A stretch of 44,482 nucleotides of DNA from an uncultured Bacteroidales bacterium (GCA_902801485.1 CADCIP010000026.1:1-44482), one strand, 5' to 3'; shown: positions 7,249 to 13,513, numbered from the stretch's first letter. A program made the numbers and translations. Notes: generated from the letters alone by a model not told the origin.

Positions 7249-7313
7249 ATACTTGCCACAAGGCAAACAGCACCAGGGCCCACGCCCTGAACCAAATTGA
7301 TACACTCATGAGT
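7225..7313. promoter_or_regulatory. Twin palindromic operators ACTCATGAGT
   Basis: The perfect 10-bp palindrome ACTCATGAGT occurs at 7225-7234, inside the promoter spacer, and again at 7304-7313 in the leader, 79 bp apart; both share the longer word ACACTCATGAGT. Two identical copies around one promoter suggest a dimeric repressor, possibly with looping. The only small DNA-binding-like candidate in the operon is the ribbon-helix-helix-like protein at 10354. Confidence 0.6.
7234..7258. promoter_or_regulatory. Second operator-like inverted repeat over the -10 and start site
   Basis: TGGCAGGTGTA (7234-7244) and TATACTTGCCA (7248-7258) pair at 9 of 11 positions around a 3-bp centre. It covers the -10 hexamer and the predicted start, adjoining the ACTCATGAGT site, so a second regulator or a composite operator is likely. 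Confidence 0.45.
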
Positions 7314-7331
7314 ACACAAAGGAGGCAAACC

Positions 7332-7700
7332 ATGAAAAAGTTAATCATCGCACTACTGATCGCAACCCTGGCACTGGCAGCAACAACAGCACCGGCCAGC
7401 GCAGCAACAACAGACAAGGGACTTGTAAAGGCCTACTGCATGAAGACATACAAGAAAGCCCCTAAATATGTCAAGGAGGGCAGCGCCCAGGTAAAGCACC
7501 ACAAAGGCAAAATGATAGTTGAAGTCGTCAAGACTAAAAGCTGCGGCAAGTACGGGAAAACCAGAGACGGCTACAAGATCAAGTACAACAAGACGGTAAA
7601 AAAGGGCCAGACCGTAAACGTTTACCTGGTATATAACCCCAGGAACAACGCCCCGGACGACATAACCGCCGTAATTTGCAACAAGAAGATCAGAAAGTAA
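7332..7700 (+). CDS. Small secreted protein, first gene of the ArdC operon
   Basis: 122 residues from ATG 7332, with GGAGG seven bases upstream; the frame is open further left but only this start has an RBS and a proper signal. Residues 1-24 are a textbook signal peptide (MKKLIIALLIATLALAATTA, then PASA before a cleavage after Ala24). The mature part (~98 residues) is very basic (many Lys), rich in beta-prone Val/Thr/Tyr segments, and has three cysteines. I do not recognise a family. A secreted protein at the head of an antirestriction operon is unusual for a phage: it could alter the cell surface (exclusion of other phages) or bind wall polymers, but this is inference only. Confidence 0.8.
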   Translation: MKKLIIALLIATLALAATTAPASAATTDKGLVKAYCMKTYKKAPKYVKEGSAQVKHHKGKMIVEVVKTKSCGKYGKTRDGYKIKYNKTVKKGQTVNVYLVYNPRNNAPDDITAVICNKKIRK

Positions 7701-7782
7701 GCCGAAACCGCCGCGAGGCGGTCCAGCGGACCCGGCCCCCCGCTGCTGATGAGGCAGGCCAACACAAAAGGAGGAAAAGAAA

Positions 7783-8697
7783 ATGGCTAAGAAGAACACC
7801 AATAAAAAGACAGTTGCGGAGATCGTAACACAGAGATTTATTGACGCGCTGGAGAAGGATAGTATCCCCTGGATCAAGCCGTGGGACGACTGGAAGAGCT
7901 GGAGCCGCAACACCGGCGACTTCTACCAGGGAGCTAACCTACTCACCACAAGCGGCGGCGAATATATCACATTCAACCAGGCCAAAGCGGAGGGAATAAA
8001 GATCAACAAAGGCGCCAAATCGGAAATGATCGTCAAGTATACCGAGTATATGCGCAAGATCAGCAAGGAAGACTTCCAGGCGGCCGGCTACGTCGTAACG
8101 GATAGAGTAGAGGATCACGGGGACTTTTACAAGATCCCGGCAAGGTCCGTCAAATATTACAACGTTTTCAACGTTACGGAGTGCACCGACGCGGAGCAAA
8201 AGCACGACCACAAGCAGCCGCGCCACGAGTGGGACGCAATCGAAGAGGCGGAGAGAATCCAAAAGGCCTACATCGAGAAAAGCGGGCTTGACGTACAGAC
8301 CGCCGGGAATCAGCCGCTTTACTCGCCATCTGGGCACTACATCGTGACCGGACGCCCGGAGCAATTCAAAAGCGCAGCGGCCTACTATTCTACATCATTC
8401 CACGAGTTGATCCACTCAACACAGAAAGAGTTGAACCGGGAAACCGGCGCAGCTTTCAGAGGCAGCGACGGCAAAGCAAAGGCCCGAGAGGAACTAGTCG
8501 CGGAGATCGGCGCGGCCTATCTGATGTCATACCTGGGAATTGAGAACGGATACAGCATCAACAATTCTGAGGCATACGTCAAAAGTTGGATCAGCAACCT
8601 AAAGAACGACCCCAACGCGATTTTATGGGCAGCACCAAAGGCAATCGAGGCGGCCGAGCTCATTCTGGCCGCCGCCGGGGTAAAGGTAAACCAGTAA
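7783..8697 (+). CDS. ArdC-like antirestriction protein
   Basis: 304 residues; start ATG 7783 with AAAGGAGG. The N-terminal domain (~1-130) has the ArdC signature IPWIKPWDDW (28-37), NTGDFYQGANLL (43-54) and ITFNQAKAEG (62-71), a single-strand DNA-binding module. The C-terminal zincin-like metallopeptidase domain has HELIH at 207-211 with the downstream acidic EELVAEIGAAYL (237-248), giving a complete metal site. ArdC-family proteins are carried by plasmids, integrative elements and some phages and shield incoming DNA from restriction enzymes. Length is typical. It is the largest gene of the operon and presumably its core function. Confidence 0.92.
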   Translation: MAKKNTNKKTVAEIVTQRFIDALEKDSIPWIKPWDDWKSWSRNTGDFYQGANLLTTSGGEYITFNQAKAEGIKINKGAKSEMIVKYTEYMRKISKEDFQAAGYVVTDRVEDHGDFYKIPARSVKYYNVFNVTECTDAEQKHDHKQPRHEWDAIEEAERIQKAYIEKSGLDVQTAGNQPLYSPSGHYIVTGRPEQFKSAAAYYSTSFHELIHSTQKELNRETGAAFRGSDGKAKAREELVAEIGAAYLMSYLGIENGYSINNSEAYVKSWISNLKNDPNAILWAAPKAIEAAELILAAAGVKVNQ

Positions 8698-8711
8698 GGG
8701 AGGCGTGAACA

Positions 8712-9017
8712 ATGATAAGCAAGGCAAAGCAAAGGAAGATCGGAGCATATATGAACATGCTGGACAAGATGAAGAGAGAAGACGAAAACAGGGCAAAGAT
8801 CAATATATATATGGACCTGGTCCCGGTAATTGTAAAAGAGGAAGCCGGCGCCTGGACAATCGACAGCCCGGACAGCGGCCCGGACGGGTTCAACACCAAG
8901 GCGGAACTGATGGACTACATCAACGGGGAACTGGAAGAGATCCGGAAGGTATACGAGAGCAACGGAGAAATAGACGAGCTCCGGAGGGTATACGAAGAGA
9001 ACGGAATGGAATGGTAA
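8712..9017 (+). CDS. Hypothetical acidic protein in the ArdC operon
   Basis: 101 residues from ATG 8712, with GGGAGG upstream. N-terminal basic helix (SKAKQRKIGAYMNMLDKMKR), then a mixed region and an acidic C-terminal helix containing a doubled unit: EIRKVYESNGEIDEL followed by RRVYEENGMEW. No family recognised. It lies 14 bp after ardC. Confidence 0.7.
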   Translation: MISKAKQRKIGAYMNMLDKMKREDENRAKINIYMDLVPVIVKEEAGAWTIDSPDSGPDGFNTKAELMDYINGELEEIRKVYESNGEIDELRRVYEENGMEW

Positions 9018-9031
9018 AGGAGCGAAGAAAA

Positions 9032-9199
9032 ATGAAAGAGATAGCAAAGAAGATCAAGGAATCGAAGATATACGCCGCGGCGGAACTAATAACCATGCTG
9101 CCGCTACTGATTCCAACGGTGGTATTGGCATACGCAGCAATCCCGGTGGTACTGGCCGGGTGGAAGATAACGGAAACAATAGCAAAGATCAGAGGATAA
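9032..9199 (+). CDS. Small membrane protein in the ArdC operon
   Basis: 55 residues from ATG 9032, with AAAGGAG ten bases upstream. After a Lys-rich start (MKEIAKKIKESKIYAAAEL) comes a hydrophobic hairpin-like region (residues ~20-45, with MLPLLIPTVVLAYAA), then TETIAKIRG. Probably one or two membrane segments. Unknown role. Confidence 0.6.
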   Translation: MKEIAKKIKESKIYAAAELITMLPLLIPTVVLAYAAIPVVLAGWKITETIAKIRG

Positions 9200-9215
9200 G
9201 AAGGAGGACGAGAAG

Positions 9216-9455
9216 ATGAAAAAATACCGGGGTTATTACATCGACGGCGCAGTTTTCAGCAGCAAGGCAGAGATCGACGACTTTATAAAAGAGAACGCAA
9301 AACAGGCGTATATAAAAGCCCTGAGAGTGTTTAACAGACGGGGAACGATGGAGGCGTCCGCTTTTTGCAGCGAAAGAGCGCAACACATGAACCGCCAAGG
9401 GTACACCTGGGAGGAGATCGAAGCAATCGAAACAGCAGTATTAAAGGAGGTGTAA
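9216..9455 (+). CDS. Hypothetical protein in the ArdC operon
   Basis: 79 residues, ATG 9216 after AAGGAGG. It begins KKYRGYYIDGAVFSSKAEIDDFI, a small beta-hairpin followed by helix resembling short host-interaction proteins of mobile elements, and ends with WEEIEAIETAVLKEV. The start SKAEIDDFIK is similar to NTKAELMDYIN of the protein at 8712, so the two may share a small module. Function unknown. Confidence 0.65.
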   Translation: MKKYRGYYIDGAVFSSKAEIDDFIKENAKQAYIKALRVFNRRGTMEASAFCSERAQHMNRQGYTWEEIEAIETAVLKEV

Positions 9456-9457
9456 CA

Positions 9458-9640
9458 ATGAAAACTTACGGCATATATTACAGCCTCGCCGAGTACAAAA
9501 TCGAACCGCATTATACCGAGTCCGTAACATTTTACGGGGAGTTTCAGGGGACAACAATGCGGGAGGCGATGAAGCGACTAGTTGACCTAGAAAAACGACA
9601 GGCTAGAGTTATCAAAATCAAACGAGTAAAGGAGGTATAA
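9458..9640 (+). CDS. Hypothetical small protein in the ArdC operon
   Basis: 60 residues from ATG 9458, with AAAGGAGGTG overlapping the end of the previous gene. Sequence MKTYGIYYSLAEYKIEPHY followed by REAMKRLVDLEKRQARVIKI suggests two beta strands and one helix. The layout (strand-hairpin, then helix) resembles a small conjugative-element accessory protein, but no family is recognised. Confidence 0.6.
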   Translation: MKTYGIYYSLAEYKIEPHYTESVTFYGEFQGTTMREAMKRLVDLEKRQARVIKIKRVKEV

Positions 9641-9642
9641 CC

Positions 9643-9936
9643 ATGTGCACAGATAGAACAATGAACAAGCATATCAGCGAGGCCATGAGGATAAAGGCCG
9701 AAATCCAGATATTAAAGGCCGAACTGGAAGCACACCAGGACTTTATAAAGGGAGAACTGGAAGCGCGGGACAAAACGGCATACACCTACGGGAAGGACCT
9801 GGACAGTATCACCGTAACGTGGAAAGAGTACAGCAAGAAGAGACTGGACCAGAAGAAACTTAAAGAGGAGCGCCCGGAGATCGTCGCGGAGTACATGATC
9901 GAGGCGAAGGAAAAGCGCTTTACCATGAGGCACTAA
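9643..9936 (+). CDS. Hypothetical protein with YqaJ-tail-like segment
   Basis: 97 residues, ATG 9643 after AAAGGAGG. An N-terminal coiled coil (AMRIKAEIQILKAELEAHQ) is followed by DSITVTWKEYSKKRLDQKKL and ERPEIVAEYMIEAKEKRFTM. The second half resembles the short module found at the end of, or next to, phage YqaJ-type nucleases (TVTWK...RxDxKxLKEExPExxxKY). The role is unproven; a DNA-end-processing accessory is one possibility. The phage YqaJ-like exonuclease itself is far away at 17913-18506 on the other strand. Confidence 0.65.
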   Translation: MCTDRTMNKHISEAMRIKAEIQILKAELEAHQDFIKGELEARDKTAYTYGKDLDSITVTWKEYSKKRLDQKKLKEERPEIVAEYMIEAKEKRFTMRH

Positions 9937-9949
9937 GGGAGGCGAGGAC

Positions 9950-10069
9950 ATGAACGAGCTATTCACAACGGACGCGTGGATCGCGTTGCTGGAATTCATA
10001 AGCATAAGCGGGATAATTACAGCCGGCGGGTGCTATATCGAGAGGAAGACAGAAAGGCGGAGAAAATGA
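9950..10069 (+). CDS. Tiny membrane protein
   Basis: 39 residues from ATG 9950, with GGGAGGCGAGG upstream. A hydrophobic helix (ALLEFISISGIITAGGCYI) is followed by a basic tail ERKTERRRK. It overlaps the next gene through ATGA, indicating translational coupling. Function unknown. Confidence 0.5.
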   Translation: MNELFTTDAWIALLEFISISGIITAGGCYIERKTERRRK

Positions 10070-10314
10070 GTATAATTTGTGATAGAGGCGGAACAAGGAT
10101 AAAGGGGACAACCATAGAGACGATCCAGGACTTCGTAAATATAATAAACGCGGTCCGGGTATCACTTGAAGACGAAATGGACCCGGAAGATGCAGCGGGG
10201 ATCATGGAACAGTGCGGCCGCCTGGCATACGCCACAGGGGACAAGAACACCGAAGCGGAGGCGGCAGCTTTCAGGGAGATAACGGACCTGCTGCTGAAAA
10301 ATGGGAAAATGTAA
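10066..10314 (+). CDS. Hypothetical protein, translationally coupled
   Basis: 82 residues from ATG 10066, overlapping the previous stop, with GGCGGAG upstream. Starts MSIICDRGGTRIKGTTIETI, continues as helices with an acidic centre (EDEMDPEDAAGIME). Earlier in-frame starts exist but lie inside the previous gene. No family recognised. Confidence 0.6.
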   Translation: MSIICDRGGTRIKGTTIETIQDFVNIINAVRVSLEDEMDPEDAAGIMEQCGRLAYATGDKNTEAEAAAFREITDLLLKNGKM

Positions 10315-10320
10315 AAAGTA

Positions 10321-10329
10321 TGGTATAAT
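10321..10329 (+). promoter_or_regulatory. Extended -10 promoter before the ribbon-helix-helix-like gene
   Basis: TGGTATAAT gives a perfect -10 with the TG extension; the -35 region is poor. It lies 25 bases before the start at 10354, so the last gene of the operon may also be made separately, as expected for an autoregulated repressor. Confidence 0.5.
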
Positions 10330-10353
10330 AACCGGACATAGGAGGACGAACAG

Positions 10354-10542
10354 ATGGGAAAGAGGCCATATAACGAGGCGAGGGCCGAGGCCAACGCCAG
10401 GTACGACGAGAAGACGTACAAGAAAATAAGTATAGCTTTTAGAAAAGACGACGACGCCGATATAATACGCTCCATTGAAGAGGCAAAAGCAAAAGGGATC
10501 AGCCTCCGGGAGTGGGTAAGGGAACTATACGACAAGAAATAA
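10354..10542 (+). CDS. Small DNA-binding-like protein (ribbon-helix-helix type)
   Basis: 62 residues, ATG 10354 after AGGAGG. A basic N-terminus, then YKKISIAFRKDDDADIIRSI and an Ala/Lys helix ending ISLREWVRELYDKK. The strand-helix-helix pattern (short beta strand KKISIAF followed by two helices) is that of Arc/MetJ-type proteins common on plasmids and integrative elements. It has its own promoter and is the last gene before the terminator; I infer it could repress the ArdC operon through the ACTCATGAGT sites. Confidence 0.65.
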   Translation: MGKRPYNEARAEANARYDEKTYKKISIAFRKDDDADIIRSIEEAKAKGISLREWVRELYDKK

Positions 10543-10569
10543 GAAAGCCCCGCAGCAGCGGGGTTTTTG
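10543..10569 (+). terminator. Terminator closing the ArdC operon
   Basis: CCCCGC (10548-10553), loop AGCA, GCGGGG (10558-10563) and TTTTT. On the opposite strand it is followed by CTTTCTT, so it may also help to stop the early operon arriving from the right at 10570. Confidence 0.85.
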
Positions 10570-10998
10570 TTATGAATAATACTTTGATTCGATGAAACGG
10601 GCCATATAGTTTTCTATGCGAGCTTTCTCCTGGTATACTTTTGTCTGCCCCATGCCGTGGGTTCTTCCGTAGTCCTGGACAAAGAACGATATGCTTTTGG
10701 TGGGATAATAGAACCCCCGTATAAGCTCTCTATCTTCGTCTGTAAGCATATTAAAGGCCAATTCAAGGATTTCCTTGTAAAGCAATATTTCTTCGATCTG
10801 TGCGTCGATTTCTAGCCTACGCAGCGCTGCCTTAGCGGTAATATCCGAAACGGTCCCGGACTTTGCGGCGGGAACATCGTTAGACGACGGGAGCACAGAC
10901 AGATTATCATGTTCTGCCCTGAGCTTTTGTATATCATCGTCCCAGTGCCGGGAGGCTTTTAAAAACGATTTGATGTCAAAGGGTCTCCATTGGTTCAT
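10570..10998 (-). CDS. ArpU/RinA-like late transcription regulator
   Basis: 142 residues, last gene of the leftward early operon. The C-terminal half has LTDEDRELIRGFYYPTKSIS and a helix-turn-helix-like GQTKVYQEKARIENYMARFI, the pattern of sigma-70 region 4-like phage regulators (ArpU/RinA-type). The N-terminal half is a coiled-coil-like region containing IDAQIEEILLYKEILELAFN. Such proteins switch on late genes in phages of Bacillota. Its gene ends at the convergent terminator, and the late operon promoter should lie just beyond the inserted ArdC operon. The start ATG 10998 overlaps the stop of a tiny upstream ORF. Confidence 0.7.
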   Translation of the reverse strand: MNQWRPFDIKSFLKASRHWDDDIQKLRAEHDNLSVLPSSNDVPAAKSGTVSDITAKAALRRLEIDAQIEEILLYKEILELAFNMLTDEDRELIRGFYYPTKSISFFVQDYGRTHGMGQTKVYQEKARIENYMARFIESKYYS

Positions 10999-11069
10999 AA
11001 TCTACCTCCAACCCAAACACCAGCGAGTGCTATGAGCCCACCTACAAGCAGCCCGATTATTGTATTCAT
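10995..11069 (-). CDS. Tiny hydrophobic peptide, coupled on both sides
   Basis: 24 residues: MNTIIGLLVGGLIALAGVWV followed by GGRL. A single membrane helix. The start ATG 11069 overlaps the stop of the nuclease gene (ATGA) and its own stop overlaps the start of the ArpU-like gene (ATGA), so the three genes form a translationally coupled chain. Whether the peptide itself matters, or only its translation, cannot be told. Confidence 0.5.
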   Translation of the reverse strand: MNTIIGLLVGGLIALAGVWVGGRL

Positions 11070-11398
11070 TTCCGCTCTGCCTCCAATCTGCACAATTCCC
11101 GGTATGCCCAGTCTTTTAATGTCATTGTCACAAGCCACGGCTTATTATTCTTCCGGTGAAATACCATCGGGGACTCGTCGTCTTTACAGTCTCTGATCGC
11201 CTGGTCCATCGCCTCGTTGATATTAAGACGCTCATTCCTCTTGCACTCTATATGCACTCCGGGGATACCAACAAGATCCGCCATGCCCTCTTCTGCCTTG
11301 CCGCAATACTGCACCGATCTACGAGTATTAAACCCAAGTTCATTTAATTTGTGGGACAACTCGAGCTCGCCCCTTTTGCCCTTCTGTTTGCTGTTCAT
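11066..11398 (-). CDS. Holliday junction resolvase-like PD-(D/E)XK nuclease
   Basis: 110 residues. The N-terminus KGKRGELELSHKLNELGF supplies the conserved Glu of the first helix; GMADLVGIPGVHIECKRNER carries the D-(X)n-ExK catalytic core; NINEAMDQAI follows. This is the archaeal-Hjc/phage resolvase pattern. Its likely role is resolving branched DNA before packaging. It overlaps the upstream gene by 4 bp. Confidence 0.8.
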   Translation of the reverse strand: MNSKQKGKRGELELSHKLNELGFNTRRSVQYCGKAEEGMADLVGIPGVHIECKRNERLNINEAMDQAIRDCKDDESPMVFHRKNNKPWLVTMTLKDWAYRELCRLEAERK

Positions 11399-11613
11399 AT
11401 TTCCCTCGCCTCTTCTCCGTCCGGGGCTTCCTCATAAACAAGGTCAAAGTCCCCTTCAATGCTTTCGTATTTGCAAAACCTGTGTTTCGTCATAAAGTCG
11501 TCAAGTATCTCGTACACATTCTCATTAGGGAAAAAGCCTCGTCCAAATGATTTGGCAATCGAGCGAACATCCCCACACACATTACACCGAATGTATATTC
11601 TATTATTTGCCAT
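11395..11613 (-). CDS. Hypothetical small protein with CxxC
   Basis: 72 residues from ATG 11613, with GGGAGGG six bases upstream (an in-frame codon five residues earlier lacks an RBS). Contains IRCNVCGDVRSIAKSFGRGF, a single CxxC, and an acidic C-terminus. It overlaps the upstream gene by 11 bp. Function unknown. Confidence 0.6.
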   Translation of the reverse strand: MANNRIYIRCNVCGDVRSIAKSFGRGFFPNENVYEILDDFMTKHRFCKYESIEGDFDLVYEEAPDGEEAREI

Positions 11614-11812
11614 CGCGATCCCTCCCACTCATTACGTTCAGGTTTCTCAGTGTAAAGTTGCTGCATGGTTGCGCCAGATCCGGTAAGTGCTCTTCTCGGC
11701 CAAATTCATCGGTAGATATTGCGCATAGACAATACCGACACTTTTTATCGCACATTCCCAGTACGCCCTTTTTGCGTGCCATTGATACATCGCATCGCCA
11801 CCGAGTTTTCAT
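11603..11812 (-). CDS. Hypothetical Cys-rich small protein
   Basis: 69 residues, ATG 11812 after AAGGAGG. Contains MCDKKCRYCLCAISTDEFGR, so a zinc site is plausible. It overlaps both neighbours. No family recognised. Confidence 0.6.
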   Translation of the reverse strand: MKTRWRCDVSMARKKGVLGMCDKKCRYCLCAISTDEFGREEHLPDLAQPCSNFTLRNLNVMSGRDRDGK

Positions 11813-12378
11813 AGCGCCTCCTTATTTTCATACTCCCAACGAAATCCGGCGGCCGTTTTTCGCTTGCCTCTACAACAAGCTGAAATTGAAGTGCTTGCTG
11901 TGCCAACACTCTCTCCGGCCCTTTTTGCCGAATCATAACGATTGATTATTGTTCCGTCGGGATCTATCTGTAAAACCGGTCTACAAGTTTTCATCGAGCG
12001 CTTAAACGCCTCTACCCGGCGTAAAATCCCGGTCCCGTGATGGGTATTCTGCATCGCCGTAACGTACTCTAGATTGTCAACGCGGTTATTAGTCTTGTCC
12101 TCGTCAATATGATTAACTTGCATACCTTCGGGATCTCCGATAAACGCGACGGAAACAAGCCTATGGACCTTACACAATTTCTGCTTTCGGTCTTTCGTTA
12201 GGCATACTTGTTTATACCCGTCTTTATCAGTCCCCAACTTGCGGATGCACCCCTTGACTTCCCTGCCAAGTGAATCAAGCCGATCAAGCCCGCGAACCCT
12301 GCCCAGGTTGCTAACTTCATACAAGCCTTCATACCCAACAACGGGCCTCCACTTTTCATCACACCTATAACTCTTCAT
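11809..12378 (-). CDS. HNH homing endonuclease (NUMOD4-HNH-NUMOD1)
   Basis: 189 residues. Residues ~8-35 are a NUMOD4 motif (EKWRPVVGYEGLYEVSNLGR). Next comes the HNH core with HRLVSVAFIG and QVNHIDEDKTNNRVDNLEYV (~73-106). Residues ~135-180 are a NUMOD1-like DNA-binding element (VLQIDPDGTIINRYDSAKRA) and end FRWEYENK. Freestanding homing endonucleases of this kind spread between phages by cutting sites in genomes lacking them. It is inserted among small unknown genes with little disturbance: it overlaps the upstream gene by 14 bp and the next one by 4 bp. Confidence 0.88.
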   Translation of the reverse strand: MKSYRCDEKWRPVVGYEGLYEVSNLGRVRGLDRLDSLGREVKGCIRKLGTDKDGYKQVCLTKDRKQKLCKVHRLVSVAFIGDPEGMQVNHIDEDKTNNRVDNLEYVTAMQNTHHGTGILRRVEAFKRSMKTCRPVLQIDPDGTIINRYDSAKRAGESVGTASTSISACCRGKRKTAAGFRWEYENKEAL

Positions 12379-12628
12379 CCTGCATCTCCGTTATCTGCTT
12401 CTCCAACTCCCTGCACCGCCTTGCTATCTGGCACCGTTCACGGAACCGGAATCGTCCGCCTATCTCATAACCCTCGTCAAAGCCTCTCTCGTATGCCTCG
12501 ACCTTTAGTACTTCGGCCCTCCTGTCTCGGTCTCTCAAGTCGGACGCCCACATGAAGAACAGGATCGCCGCCGATATTGCCATGCCGACCACAGCACCCT
12601 CGACAAAGAATAATGCTGTTATGCTCAT
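12365..12628 (-). CDS. Small membrane-anchored protein
   Basis: 87 residues. N-terminal transmembrane helix (ITALFFVEGAVVGMAISAAI), then a highly charged coiled coil rich in Arg/Glu (SDLRDRDRRAEVLKVEAYER). The start ATG 12628 lies within the repeated junction word that ends the upstream gene (ATGA overlap). Function unknown. Confidence 0.6.
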   Translation of the reverse strand: MSITALFFVEGAVVGMAISAAILFFMWASDLRDRDRRAEVLKVEAYERGFDEGYEIGGRFRFRERCQIARRCRELEKQITEMQDEEL

Positions 12629-12843
12629 TCCGTATCACCGTCCTTAACTTTTATTAACGGACAATTTGCAGGTCTACTGCCACCATCGTACTGCCACCCC
12701 TCGTCAACATCATCGTCCATACACTCGCCCATCAACTCGCATAAATCCGTCCACCCTTTCATCGGGTGCGGTCTTGACCCATGCCATCTGCATTCATCGC
12801 AGTATTGTGGCATAAACACCATGTTAGTTTTAATTGCTATCAT
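12625..12843 (-). CDS. Hypothetical Cys-rich protein
   Basis: 72 residues. Contains YCDECRWHGSRPHPMKGWTD and later two more Cys, a possible zinc-binding fold, and ends KVKDGDTE, a C-terminus shared with neighbouring genes because of the repeated junction word. Function unknown. Confidence 0.6.
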   Translation of the reverse strand: MIAIKTNMVFMPQYCDECRWHGSRPHPMKGWTDLCELMGECMDDDVDEGWQYDGGSRPANCPLIKVKDGDTE

Positions 12844-12849
12844 TCCGTA

Positions 12850-12954
12850 TCACCACCATGTTTGTTTTATCAACCTAAACGCCAAAATCGCCCACAGTAG
12901 AAAGATATAGCAAGTTCCTATTAGTGCTATCCAATCGCCTTTATCCATTTTCAT
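12850..12954 (-). CDS. Tiny membrane protein
   Basis: 34 residues from ATG 12954 (or 12948, better placed for AAGGA). Sequence MKMDKGDWIALIGTCYIFLL and then WAILAFRLIKQTWW: one transmembrane helix with a basic end. It starts inside one copy of the repeated junction word and stops inside the next one. Confidence 0.5.
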   Translation of the reverse strand: MKMDKGDWIALIGTCYIFLLWAILAFRLIKQTWW

Positions 12955-13130
12955 TCCTTATCACCGCCCTCACTGGAAAACTTACTTACCACTTCCCATG
13001 TTACAAAGTTTGTTGATTCCACCCTCTTTGCTTCCGCCAATTTCACCTCGTTATCTTTCTCAAACTTCTGCAAAAGGTCGTATTCTTCGGGGATTTTGAA
13101 TGAAATCGTTGTTGTTACTGTCATATTCAT
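12951..13130 (-). CDS. Hypothetical small protein
   Basis: 59 residues from ATG 13130. It starts MNMTVTTTISFKIPEEYDLL, followed by a Lys/Glu helix, and ends SSEGGDKE. The beginning resembles the beta strand of small DNA- or protein-binding accessory proteins, but no family is recognised. Both ends overlap neighbours through ATGA inside the repeated junction word. Confidence 0.5.
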   Translation of the reverse strand: MNMTVTTTISFKIPEEYDLLQKFEKDNEVKLAEAKRVESTNFVTWEVVSKFSSEGGDKE

Positions 13131-13513
13131 TCCGTATCACCGCCCTTGTATGGATCTGGTAGTGGCATCCATGCGATAACGTCCTCATACGGAACATCGC
13201 CATACTCCCTGTCGGTGTCGTAAAAGCACTTTTCCGCACCTCTCGTATGCAGGGGACTTGGCACTCCGTAGTGCAAGATATTTGTTCGCATACCGATTAT
13301 GCCCTCGTATGACACAAGATACCGTCCGTTATTTTCTGGCAACCTCTCACTCACAGGAATCCACTCTGGTCTTATCCTTTGAACCACAGCATTAAAGAAA
13401 TCTTCTTGCGTCCCTATGCTTTTGAACTCTTTGCAAAATCCATTGTTGCAATCGCAAAGTTCGTGCTTAAAATCCCCTATGCTACAATTCATGCAATTAA
13501 GTTCTTTACTCAT
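13127..13513 (-). CDS. DUF551-type phage protein
   Basis: 128 residues from ATG 13513 (AAGGA nine bases upstream, ATGA overlap with the upstream gene). The N-terminus is Cys-rich (MNCSIGDFKHELCDCNNGFC), then EWIPVSERLPENNGRYLVSY and, near the end, VIAWMPLPDPYKGGDTE. The WIPVSERLP ... AWMPLPxPY frame defines DUF551-like proteins, frequent in phages of Clostridia and Proteobacteria; function unknown. The N-terminal cysteines may add a zinc site. Confidence 0.75.
   Translation of the reverse strand: MSKELNCMNCSIGDFKHELCDCNNGFCKEFKSIGTQEDFFNAVVQRIRPEWIPVSERLPENNGRYLVSYEGIIGMRTNILHYGVPSPLHTRGAEKCFYDTDREYGDVPYEDVIAWMPLPDPYKGGDTE

Larger units (their letters stand above)
12625..13148. repeat. Four copies of a ~20-bp gene-junction repeat
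   Basis: The word TCATTCCGTATCACCGCCCT, or a near copy, occurs at 12625-12645, 12840-12860, 12951-12971 and 13127-13148 on +. Read on the coding strand each copy carries a GGTGAT/AAGGA-like RBS, the last codons of one gene (GGDTE or GGDKE, then TGA) and the overlapping ATG of the next one; in the 12840 copy the upstream small gene uses another frame and stops inside it. The copies delimit three small genes like cassettes. Confidence 0.75.

Noticed and set aside
7353-7913. 186-residue frame on - opposite the secreted protein and ardC
   Set aside because: Antisense to two well-supported genes with RBSs, with a Cys-run composition typical of shadow frames.
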